A DNA stretch of 64,000 nucleotides from NCBI GenBank assembly GCA_018857735.1, contig JABMCL010001461.1, positions 125,001 to 189,000 of the forward strand, read 5' to 3'. Below are positions 22,901-35,929 of this stretch, piece by piece (the first letter of the stretch is position 1; every line of letters begins with the position of its first letter). This DNA comes from Alviniconcha marisindica (taxonomy: Eukaryota; Mollusca; Gastropoda; Provannidae). The notes under the pieces were generated by a model. It saw nothing but the letters and a program-made list of their open reading frames with translations. It was not told the DNA's origin and made no database searches. The position numbers and the translations under genes are program-made.

Positions 22901-25900
22901 GAAGTCCTTTCATCTCCAGACTGGCCAACACCGCGATGAAGACCTGCTGTGACAAGGTCACCCCTGACGCCTGATGACCTTGACCCATCAGCCTTTTCTG
23001 TTGACCTTGAACTGTCACCCTCCATTTTTGATCTCGAGCCGGTGACATCTTTCACAAGCGGTGACCTCACAAGTCTGGTTGACATTCCTCTGGTGACAGG
23101 CACTGGAACATCCTTCACGACAAACAAATGGCTGACCTTTGACCGTGGGCTTCTGAAGCCAGCGGGAACGTCTTCAGGGGCTGCCACGCTGCTGGCCCAC
23201 ACAGTGCCACTGGCAGTGTCTGAGGAATCACTGGTGCTCGCTCCAGACGATCTCCTTGCTCTCTCCACCGCAAACATGATGCCCCTCCACTCATCTGTCC
23301 TTGGCCCTTTCGGCTCCATGCCCTCAGCCTCTGATGCCAAAGGATGCGTCCAGACAGAGGCAGCTGTTCTGCTTGACGCCAATCTTGGGCCCACAGCTGC
23401 CTCTGTGCCCTGGGAAGACGTGGAGGAGGGACTGGTGATCTTGCCCTTCATCTCACGACCTCCTCCACGGCCGCTCTGAGCTTCTGCATCACAGCTCCTC
23501 CTTCCAGCTGCACCGCTGACTGAAAAACTGGAACTTTCCTGATGAGTTTCACTGCTGCTGCTGCTGCCGGAAGAGGAAGCAGAGTCTGAGTCCGACAGAC
23601 TGTGCCCCCGCTGCGCTTCCAGCTGGTCCGCTTGCCAGCGTTCGTCTGCAGGGACTCGGTGAAGGCACAGCTCATCGGTCACGTGAGCGAAAACTTCTTG
23701 AACAATTTTGTCGGCAAACCACCTGTAGACTTCGTCTGGAATGTCCTCAAGGGTTTTGCTGTTTTTCGTGGCAGCTGCAGCTTCTGCAACCCCACCCTGC
23801 ACTCCTGTGTCAACCAAAGAACTGACGTAGGCAAGCACACGTGGTGGTGCTTTCGCCTCTGACGGACGAAAACTAGCGCTTGTTGAACCGTCTTCTGGCG
23901 CGTGGTGATCCTCGCCCCCTGTCCCGTGATGCTCTGCCCCTTCGCTCCCAGACGCCAGGTCAAACGACCCACTCTTGCTCTCACTCTCTGTCCCAGACGC
24001 CAGGTCAGACGACCCACTCTTGCTCTCACCCTCTGTCCCAGACGCCAGGTCAGACGACCCACTCTTGCTCTCACCCTCTATCCCAGACGCCACGTCAGAC
24101 GACCCACTCTTGCTCTCACCCTCCGTCCCAGAGACCAGGTCCGACGAGCCGTTCACCCCGCCAAAGCGCATGGCCGTGGGCCTGATCACCTGGGGCCGGA
24201 TGATTCCGGCTGGTGGCCTCCCTTGCTCAAAATCCTTCATCCCAGGAAGCATCTGGGCCGCTGTGGACGTTCCTTCCTCCACGAGGGAGGTGACGAAGTG
24301 GGCGGCGTACTCGGTCAGGGCCGTCCCGTAGTTCTCCTCCTCGATGACCCCATGCTGAGTCTTCTCCGCCTGCACCAGGGTCTCGTAGATCTCCTCCAGG
24401 TCTGAGGAGAACTCCGAGCTGTGCTTGGTGCTGGAACTGCTGCGGCGGGATGCCACATCACTCAGCTGCGAGCTGCGGCGCCGGAAGTTGGCCAGCCACT
24501 CCGAGTAGTCCACTTCCAGGAGGTCGCTGCTGCCATTCTGCGGCCGTGGGATGGCCACAGGGAGGGACAGCCGCTCTCCGTTTCCCCCGTAACCATGGCC
24601 ATGACCCTGCTCCATCTCCTCCTCTCTGGGGACCTGCTCCAGAGCAAAGAAAAAGCCTGCTTTCAAAAACAGAAGACAGGGGCAGGGACAATTCCGAACT
24701 GCATGACACCGTTTTCTTCCAGTTAAATACAGGAATGAGTCCACTCCAGAGTTCCTTAGATCCTGGAGTTTGCTCAAATATAAAACTCCAATAAACTGTA
24801 CTTTACAGCACATGCCTGTGCCACAATACTGTGCCCACCTAGCTTCCTGCCGACGTCACATTTCTGCGCCCAAATCAGGGGACTATTTTTTTAAGAACTG
24901 GTAATGAAAGAAGTACAACAACACTAAACTGATGAAAACGTGAACCATTTTAATTTATTTAGATAAACAATTTGGGCAAAAGAACTGGTTCAGGAATAAG
25001 GAAGTTACGGGCATTTAAAGACAGTGACTGTACGCTTGGTGCCAGAGTCAGAAAAACTGCTGGCACCAGGAGCTGCTGCATTCCTGAACTGCTGGCGCTG
25101 AAAGGGTTGAAATTTCAAAATGGACACGGCAGTTACATGATTATGATGATGCTCTTTTGTATTTGATTTGTGATCATGAGATGTGTCCATGGTCCATGTA
25201 TTGCTGAATTTGGGATGTGTGCATGTTTGCCTGCGCTTTGCTGTTGGCGTTGGATCGTCTGGTGTGTGCATGTATTGATTCTGATGTTCATTCTTGTTTT
25301 GAGCTAGCCTAGCTGGATTAGGCACTAAATAAGTGTTACATATTATTATTATTATTATTATTGCTGTACAAGGTAAACTGACAACATTGTGGAAACCCTC
25401 AGATGAGGCTGGGGCTCCCGTGGATATCTACAGAGCATGCAGATGCTGCTCTCTTTGACCTAAAATACTACTCCTCACAGGAAAACTGAACTGAAAAAGC
25501 ATCGCATGGCCCTGTCCAAATCAATGGAATAAAAAACATACACACAGCAGTGTTTCACTCATTTTCTTGTCCTGTTTCTTTAAAGCAGACGTCTGAAGGC
25601 TGCGAAAAACATGAGCGTCGTTGCCGCTATTTTGTGCCAAGTAGTCTGAACCAGTGGCAAGTGTATCAAAGACGTCATGAGCCAACTGTTTTCTGCTCTT
25701 CACTGCTGAAGAGCCAACCAACTGGGGAGCTCAATTCTGAAGCAGAAAAGTACTTTTTTTGCATAAATATGGATATGAAGACCCAGTGAAGAGCACTGAT
25801 CAATTTTCTGGAACATTTTCTCTGCTTACAGGCCAACTCATGTTTCGGCTCTGTCCACCTTTGATATGGCCTTTCCCCAATTCAGAAACACACATCCAAA

Positions 25901-27500
25901 AATTAGCTTGATGTCAAATCGTTCCCTCAACTGTATCTCTTCAACCGCAATCAGTTGAACTGTGAGTGTGTGTGTGTGTAGTGTGTGTGTGGGTGGCATG
26001 TGTGTATGTGTGTGTGTGTGTGGGGGGGGGGGTGCGTGTGTATGTATGTGTGGCATGTGTGTGTGTGTGTGTGTGTGTGTACATGTGTGTAGGTGTGCAC
26101 CTGGAACATCCATCTTTTGGCCATCCCTTGGACCCAGTGCTCTCAAAATCTGACCCAACACCACAACCACCATCACTACCAACATCAACGACAACAGCCC
26201 TCCTCCACGAGTCTTCAACACCATTTGAGGAGATGACGTCAGGAGGGAGCAGATCACCTGGCTCACCTGAGTCGCTTCGTCCCTTGGCGTGCTGGAGCTA
26301 TGAGCAGCGGCAGTGCTGTCTGAGGACCCGCTGAGCAGGGAGACATCGTCCAGTGGCAGCGGCTCCACCTCCTCCAAGCTCTGCAAGGTGTCGCCAGCGC
26401 TGTGGTCACCGGTCAGCACCCGCACGGCTTCCACCATGCCCTGGGACAGCAGACTCTTGGCCATCACCTCGGATGCGTGGTCCACCTCCTGGTCCACGCT
26501 CAACACACCTGGGACAGAATCAACAAGTCACCATTACTCTGGCCATCACCTCGGCTGCATGGTCCACCTGCTGGTCCACACTCAACACACCTGAGAGAGA
26601 ACCACCAAGTCACCTTTACTCTGGCTATCACTGGCTGCGTGGTCCACCTGCTGGTCCACGCTCAACACACCTGAGAGAGAATCAACAAGTCACCTTTACT
26701 CTGGCCATCATTGTGGCTGCATGGTCCACCTGCTGGTCCACGCTCAACACACCTGAGAGAGAACCACCAAGTCACCATTACTCTGGCCATCATTGGCTGC
26801 ATGGTCCACCTGCTGGTCCACACTCAACACACCTGAGAGAGAATCAACAAGTCACCTTTACTCTGGCCATCATTGGCTGCATGGTCCACCTGCTGGTCCA
26901 CACTCAACACACCTGAGAGAGAACCACCAAGTCACCATTACTCTGGCCATCATTGTGGCTGCATGGTCCACCTGCTGGTCCACGCTCAACACACCTGAGA
27001 GAGAATCAACAAGTCACCTTTACTCTGGCCATCACCTTGGCGCATGGTCCACCTGCTGGTCCACGCTCAACACACCTGAGAGAGAACCACCAAGTCACCA
27101 TTACTCTGGCTATCACTGGCTGCGTGGTCCACCTGCTGGTCCACGCTCAACACACCTGAGAGAGAACCAATAAATCACCATTACTCTGGCCACCACCTTG
27201 GCCACGTGGTCCACCTGCTGGTCCACGCTCAACACACCGGAGAGAGAACCACCAAGTCACTTTTGCCATGGCCATTACCTTGGCCGGGTGGTCCATCTCT
27301 TATCTTGACCACTGTATCTTATGGTACAGGGTCCATCTGGACCACACACTATCCGTTTACCTGGGACACTAGTATGGCTGTACTGGTCTGTTTCCTTGCT
27401 GTTTTTGGCAGTGCCCATTCACTGTTATTGATGTTACAGTATTTCTTTGCTTATGTGTTTATTTGGTTTATTTATTTGTGGCATGGTTTGTATGTGTGTG

Positions 27501-27571
<71 letters not shown>

Positions 27572-27603
27572 ATGTGTGAATGCATACATTTGTGCATGAG
27601 TAT

Positions 27604-27678
<75 letters not shown>

Positions 27679-27876
27679 AGAGAGAGAGAGAGAGAGTGTG
27701 GTGTGTGTGTGTGTGTGTGTGTGTGTATGCATGCAGTTTTGTGTGAGACTGTGCACATACATACATGTATATTTATGGGTTTGTGCGCATATATGTGTGT
27801 ATGCATGCATACATGTGTGCTTGCAAGTGTGTCTGCATATGTATCTGCATGCATGCATGTGTGTGTGTGTGTGTGG

Positions 27877-27950
<74 letters not shown>

Positions 27951-28613
27951 ATGTTTATGTATGTGTGTGTGTGTGGGTGTGTAAGTGGGTGTGAGCACAT
28001 GCATGCAAGCGTGCTGTGTATGTGTGTGTGTGTGTGTGTGCATGCGTGTGGGTGCATGTAAGCCTGCATGCACATGCACATGCTCCAGGGACATCTGTCT
28101 TTGGAAGATCCCCATGACCACATCGTCTCCACACCTGACCCAACAACAACACCACCACCACCACCAACATCCACCACAACAGCACTCCCCTCCACCAGTC
28201 TTCAGCACCGCCTCGCTCACAGACACGCTCGCAGCCACCCCTCGTTCCACTCACGTTCTCCGTCCACACTTTCCGAAGCCGTGACAAACTCTTCCTCCCA
28301 CTCCGACGACATCCCCCGTGCGGCAGAGCGTAACCGGACGGTTCGCTGGTGCCCCATGCGGCTGAACCCCACCAAGGCCTTGCAGACCTCACGCAGCAGA
28401 AAGCTCTCCATGTACTGCCGGTGCTTGCCGCCGTAGCGAAAGGAAGTGGCATCGATGGCGCACAGGGTGTTGAGCAGGTTGCCCGAGGAGTCTCGCTGTA
28501 GAGGGAGGGGCAGTTTAGTTTAGTTTAGTTTAGTCAGTTGGGCGGCCTGATGCGTAGCCCAGTCAGTCATAGTGGGTGACGCCAGGGTTGAAACTCCATT
28601 CATCAGGAAAAAC

Positions 28614-28647
<34 letters not shown>

Positions 28648-29257
28648 CAGACAGAGAGGAGGGGAGAGAGAGACAGACAGACAGACAGACAGAGACAGGG
28701 AGACAGAGAGAGACTTAGAGAGGGGAAGTGATGGAGAGAGAGAGACAGACAGAGTAACTTAAAGGGAGACTGAGAGACAGAGACACAGAGAAAAAGAAAA
28801 AAAAAGATTAAAAAAAGAGGGGGATAGATGGAGGTTCACTGAAACTTGCCACCATCACAGACTCGAGATGGATTCTTAAAGGCGGGGGGGGTGGGGGTGG
28901 GGGGGGGGGTGGAAATGGAAGTAGGGAGAGAAAAAGAAGAAAGAGAGAAAGAGGAAAGTTGGCAGAAACCAACCCCCACTTCGTCATACCCAAAGTCAAA
29001 GACTCATTCACTGTTCATGGCAAAATTTAATCAGCTAACGTTGAAAGGAGATCAGAAAAATCCCATGCTGACTGACCGAAATGGCAGAAATTAAAAGGCC
29101 AAAATTCCTGGCAATGGGAGAAGCATACCAAGCTATCTTCTGACAAGTTACAGGCTGCCCAAGGAAGTCTCTGACAGCTCTGGGTTCATGGCAAAGAGGA
29201 TCACCTTCCTTTTTTAACAGGTCATTAATCTGTTACAGGAAATTAAGGTTGCCTCAT

Positions 29258-29311
<54 letters not shown>

Positions 29312-30368
29312 AAGGTTGAACACACAAAAAATGTCACAAGGCTGAAACTGTCAGGCATTCCTCTTCACTCTCCTAAGTCAAAACTGAAAACCCACCTCTT
29401 CTCACACCCTGATTTGTCAGTTCTTTCTTCTCTTTTCTACCAAATAATCACCATCAATGCATGCATGTGTGTGTGTGTGTGTGAGTATGAGTGTGTGTGT
29501 GAGTGCGTGTGTGCATGCATGCATGTGTGTGTGTGTGTGTGAGTATGAGTGTGTGTGTGCATGCATGCGTGTGTATGTGTGTGTGTGTGTGTGCGCACGC
29601 ATTAAAATGCACATATCCAAAGGCCTTTGTAATCCCCCCAGGATCTTACAACATGGGGCACTGTAAACAATCTATTATCATTATTATCAACAGCAAGTAA
29701 GTAAGTTGGTGCTTTACACCCAGTCAAACATTATGGTTATATCAGGGTGAGAGGAAATAGCAAGGAATGACAACTACAGGCACCTCTGCTTTGTCGTAGA
29801 ACGGTCCGGCAAACTCCAGTGTGGCAGCATAGCCGGTACAGCAGGTGAACTGCTCAAAGCCAGTGATGACGATCGCCTCGTTCTCCTCCATGTTCTCCAT
29901 GAACAACATGGCGGCAATCAGTTCCGGACAGTTGCTGAATCTAATCTCCTCCTAAAAAACACGAGACAGGAAACCAGCAGCTTGTCAGTTTGATGGGAGA
30001 AGTCAAATTCACAAACTTTCAGACATTAGTTCGTTTTTCACAGACTTTCATCTTCTTCATTCGTCACAGGTTTTTCAGGCTTTGAAAATGGCAGATCAGC
30101 TTCTCCAAACTGTCAAAAACCGTCAAAGACCACAAGAACCCTGCTCTTACTAGAAGTCAGCATGATACAATAATGGTTTCACACACATACACACGCGCAC
30201 ACACACACAGAGATACACACACACACACACACACTGTAGCAGAAGAAGACGCCACACCATCCAGTCTTTCACAAAAGCAGTTGTGCTCAATGTGGGAGGA
30301 CTCACCACACACACACACGTACACACACACAAATACACACGTCCACACCAAAATACACACGTCCACCC

Positions 30369-30402
<34 letters not shown>

Positions 30403-33400
30403 TTCACCCACACACACACCACACACACACACAAACTGACCTGAACTCGACCTCTCCCCAACACACCACCACCAATGGAGCGATTGGCAAAGTCCACCTG
30501 TGGAAAGGGACACAACTGGGTGAGTTACTCAACAGTCAACATGCAAATAACCACAACCACGAGGAACCTAGAGTTACTCGACAGTCGACATGAGGAACCT
30601 AGAGTTACTCGACAGTCGACATGCAAATAACCACAACCACAAGAAACCTACAGTTACTTGCCAGTCGACATGCAAATATCCACAACCACAAAGACCCTAT
30701 CAGGGTGATTTGTCAAATCACACATCTGATTCACTGAACACAACAGACATCAATTTATCTTTGCAGATGATGAGAGAAAGTGGAAGTAAATGAGCCAGGA
30801 AAGGAAAAATCCCAAAGACAAAATTCCTGGCAGCAGGAAAAGCACACAAAAGTGACAAAGCTGTAGTCTAAGCTACTCCGGATTTCCAGAGTTTTATGGA
30901 CGATTAAAGCTACTCTGGATTTCAAAGAGTGGGACCTCTGGATGCTCAGCGGAGGGGACATGAATTTCTGCATCCAGAGTTCCCAAAAGCAGGACAGAGA
31001 CAACAGACACTGGAATACTATAGGATAATATGCATGCATCCAAACTACGCTGTCCACATGTGCAGAATTTTCTGTTACCACGGAAAGTCAACAGACTTCA
31101 CTGTCTATATAAGTGTGGGATTTTTTCTTACCCAGGAAAGTTAGCAGACTTCATTGTCCATACATGTGTGGGATTTTCTCTTACCAAGGAAAATTTAACT
31201 TCATTGTCTATATGTGTGCGATTTTCCCTCAAGCCCATTTTTAATTGGGGGAACTTTTGCTTTCCAAACCTAGTTCAGGGTATTCATTGAACCTGAAAAA
31301 AGTTTGGCAAACACAGTTGGCTCTTAAATGAGCAAACTTTTGCTTTGCGAACCTAGTTCGGGGTATTCGTCAAACTGCAACGAAGCTATATTCGGGGTCC
31401 AAAAAGCTTCTCTCAACATGTTCTGGGAATATTTGCCAAGTTCGGCAAACCTTGCCTCTGGTTGGCTGAGAGCAAAGAAAGCTCTCCTGTGGATAAAGAA
31501 GACATAAAAATAAAATGGATGACGATGTCAATACTTGGACTCGCTTCAGAGGGAATTGATCTGTTTGTTTGACTTGTGGGTGAGTGGGAGGTGCAGCCTT
31601 GCCTCTGGGACCCAGAATGATATGGTAGTTAGTTGAATTACCCTATGAGGGATGATTAAAGTATACTGACTTGACTTGAGCCTACATTTTGGATCATGCT
31701 GTCTGCTGTGTTTCTGCCACAAGTTCGGGCCAAAGTTTGCATCTCATTATCAGCCAGTTAAGAAACAAAGTACAGTTTGTCGAACTGTCCAAACCATGTT
31801 CGGCAAACTAAAAGTTCACCTGAGCTCAATTAAAAAATGAATAAGAGTTCGCCAAACTGTCCAAAGTATGTTTGGTGAACTAACAGTTCGCCCAATTAAG
31901 AACAGGCTTAACCAAGGAAAGTTAGCAGACTTCATCACTACCATTAATTACAGATGGTTCAGGCAGGCATTTCGTGGAACGGTTTCCTATGCTTTGACTT
32001 TAGTTTGAGGCAGTTCTCATTTGCTGCACCTGTTTTTGTTTTTGTTTTGTTTTCAGCTGCTTCCCCACACTGTGTGCACGCTACTGTGGGTGCAAAAGGT
32101 GACTGACAAAGACAGAGAGACAGCGAGAGTACCTGAATGGCAGGAGATCCCACATCCTCAATAACTTTAGGGTGCACGCTACTGTGGATACAAAAGGTGA
32201 CTGACAAAGACAGAGAGACAGTGAGAGTACCTGAATGGCAGAAGATCCCACATCCTCAATAACCTCCGTGTGCATGCTACTGTGGACCCAAAAGGTTACT
32301 GACAAAGACACAGAGACAGCGAGAGTACCTGAATGGCAGGAGATCCCACATCCTCAATAACCTCAGCGTGCACGCTACTGTGGATACAAAAGGTGACTGA
32401 CAAAGACTCAGAGACAGCGAGAGTACCTGAATGGCAGAAGATCCCACATCCTCAATAACCTCAGTGTGCATGCTACTGTGGATACAAAAGGTGACTGACA
32501 AAGACACAGAGAGTACCTGAATGGCAGGAGATCCCACATCCTCAATAACACCCTCAGTGTGCACACTACTGTGGATACAAAAGGTGACTGACAAAGACAC
32601 AGAGACAGAGAGAGTACATGAATGGCAAAAGATCCCACATCCTCAATAACACCCTCAGTGTGATTGATTGATGATCACTTATATAGCGCTATTCTCCACT
32701 CTCTTGAGCAGACTCACTGCGCTCGCATGTGGTTCTAAATCAGTGACTAGCTTTATAGCACGTTTTTTTGTTGTTGTTGAATATCCACTGAAGTGGTGTA
32801 CTTACAGCGCTGGCATGGCTGGTGCCACATGAAACTGCAGCCATCTCAGCGCAAGTCCTGTGTACACCATACAACCATGCACCATGTCACTTCATGCAAA
32901 GCCACATACGTAAGGTGTATGTGTGTTTAGCTGTAACCTGCCACCTGCACTTTTGACAGTATGACAGGGATCTTTTACATGCTACTGCGGTAACATGGGT
33001 GTGGAATGGATACTGAAATAAGAGTCAGCACAGAGTTGACCATGGAGAAGAAAATTCTCCCGCCGCTCCAGCAGGGATTCGAACCCGCGACCTTTCAATC
33101 ACGAGTCTGGCGCTCTAACCACTGAGCTATCCCCGCCCCTACATGTGCACGCTGCTGTGGATGCAAAAGGTGACTAACAAAGACAGAGAGACAGCGAGAG
33201 TACCTGAATGGCAGAAGATCCCACGTCCTCAATAACACCCTCAGTGTGAATGAGCAAAGCGCACAGCACTGTCTCAGACTTGGTCAGGTCATCCAGCGTT
33301 GGCAGCATGCTTCTGTCAGCAACCTGCAACAAACCAAAACCAAGATGAGAGAGGTTTTTAGCTGACCATTGATTTTAACTGATTTAGTTGACTGTGAAGG

Positions 33401-35729
33401 TTACATCTCGACAAAACGCATCATCAAATCACCGGTAAAAGTCTAGTTCATTGTTCATGGGACACCTCACCTCCTGCATAAGTAAGTAAATTGGTGTTTT
33501 ATGCCCTGTCAAGCGGTGTGGTTATATCAGGGCGATACTTCCTGCGTAAAGAGGAGTGGAAAAAATGAAGCGGAATGAACCAGAAAGGCCGAGATTTGGA
33601 TGGCAGAATTCCTGGCAGTAGGTGAAGTGTGCATGGCTAGTATTTTGACCTACTTGAAATGTTCAGTTACCAAAGTGGACATTGACATTGCTTTCCTGCT
33701 AAATTCTATTCTAACCCCCCAAATGTGGCACCAGCCATGCCAGCGCTGTAAGTGCACCACTTCAGTGGATATTCAAAAAAGCGCTATAAAAAGCTATTCG
33801 CCCATGTAGAATCACATGCGAGTGCTGTGAGTCTGCTCAAGAATGGAGAACAGCACTATACAAAAGCGATCAACAACAACAACAACCTTCACCATTTCAA
33901 AGTCAAACTTTGATGGAAGGGGACAAATCATGCAAGAGTGATGCAGATGCTATGCAATCAGAGATAGATGCCTAATCAATTTTTCATACCGAGTCAACCA
34001 TGATGGCTATATTAGGGCAGACTGTGCAATCATATTTTCACTTTAATGATGTTTATTTTTAAGAGCAAAATTTCCTTGGCATCATGTATTCAAACTTCCT
34101 ATTCCTTTTTTCATTGTTTTTGGCACAGCATAGGCTTAAAGAAGCCATTTCACCTTAATGTTGTTTCACTTTAATGATGTTTATTTTTAAGAGCAAAATT
34201 TCCGTGGCATCATGTATTCAAACTTCCTATTCCTTTTTTCATTGTTTTTGGCACAGCATAGGCTTAAAGAAGCCATTTCACCTTACTGTTGTTTCACTTT
34301 AATGTTTATTTTAAGAGCAAAATTTCCTTGGCATCATGTATTCAAACTTCCTATTCCTTTTTTCATTCTTTTTTGCACAGCATAGGCTGCAAAGAAGCCA
34401 TTATTAACTGATCGCTTTTATATAACGCTGCTCTCTTCTCTCAAGCAGATTCGCAGCGCTCTTGTCACATGTGATTCTGAATAAGTGACTGTAGCCTTTT
34501 GTAGCACATTTTGGATATCCACAAAAATGGTGCACTTACAGCACTATCTGGTTGTTACATGGCTGGTTCCATGTGCAACTGCTGCCGTCTCAGTGCATGT
34601 TCTGTGCTCACCACACAACTACACACCAGTTTACAACAACAACAAAATCATAACTCCTCCTCCTACCTGTCTGTGGAAAGTGATGAACCAAAGTGGTGTG
34701 CTTACACAAAACCATTTTGGTTGTTACATGGCTGGTTCCACGTGAAACTGCTGCCGTCTCAGTTCCTGTTCTGCATGCACCATACAACCACGCACCAGTT
34801 CACACCCTTGTTTTTCACAACTCTTCCTCCTACCTGTCTGTGGAAAGTAATGGTGCCAGGTCGCTCCAGGCCATCCTCCTCCGTGCGCTCAAAGTAGTGC
34901 AGGATGCACCGCAACTTGGCCACCTGGGAGAGCCTGCACAGATGCAAAGCCAGCGTTGGTGAGTGAGTGAAACCACAGGACATCAAGTACAGCAGGCAGT
35001 TAGAGGTGGAGAGAATATTAATGGCTCAAGGCTTCTCGACCAAACCTTTGCTACTCTTACACAGAAGGGGTTTGACAGTCTCACACAGATGGGGTTTGAC
35101 AGTCTTGCACACAAGGGGTTTGACAGTCTCGCACACAAGCAGTCTCACACGCAAGGGGTCTGACAGTCTCGCACACAAGGGGTTTGACAGTCTCGCACAC
35201 AAGCAGTCTCACACGCAAGGGGTCTGACAGTCTCGCACACAAGCAGTCTCACATGCAAGGGGTCTAACAGTCTTGCACGCAAGGGGTCTGACAGTCTTGC
35301 ACGCAAGGGGTCTGACAGCCTCGCACACAAGGGGTTTGACAGTCTTGCACACAAGGGGTTTGACAGTCTAGCATGCAAGGGGTTTGACAGTCTTGCACAC
35401 AAGGGGTCTGACAGTCTCGCACACAAGGGGTTTGACAGTCTTGCACACAAGGGGTTTGACAGTCTCACACACAAGGGGTTTGATGGTCTCGCACACAAGG
35501 GGTTTGACAGTCTTGCACACAAGGGGTTTGATGGTCTCGCACACAAGGGGTTTGACAGTCTTGCACACAAGGGGTTTGATGGTCTCGCACACAAGGGGTT
35601 TGACAGTCTTACACACAAGGGGTTTGACCCACACTTCAAACTGAGACAACCAGCTCACTGCTCCTCATGGAAATATCGCATCTGAAATATCACATATCGC
35701 TTCACTGAAGCCAATCCCACCTCTGTCTC

Positions 35730-35760
<31 letters not shown>

Positions 35761-35887
35761 AACTTGAACTCAAAAACTTTATTTTCCAAGGAAAGAAAAG
35801 GGGTTAAGAAAAAAACCCTTGAAACAACGAAGGGAAAAAGGAAGAGAGAGAAAAAAAAAGGAGGAGAGAGAGGGGAGAGAGAGAGAG

Positions 35888-35929
<42 letters not shown>

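Noticed and set aside
21001..24633. A separate AKAP gene nested in a PARG intron
   Set aside because: The exon has no convincing own start, stop or promoter. Both its borders are consensus splice sites in the phase needed by the flanking PARG exons. The possibility stays open until cDNA is seen.
26353..27994. Long plus-strand open frames over the 26.5-27.3 kb array and the TG/GA block
   Set aside because: They are antisense to the PARG exon-derived repeat or translate dinucleotide runs. No domain or splice structure supports them.
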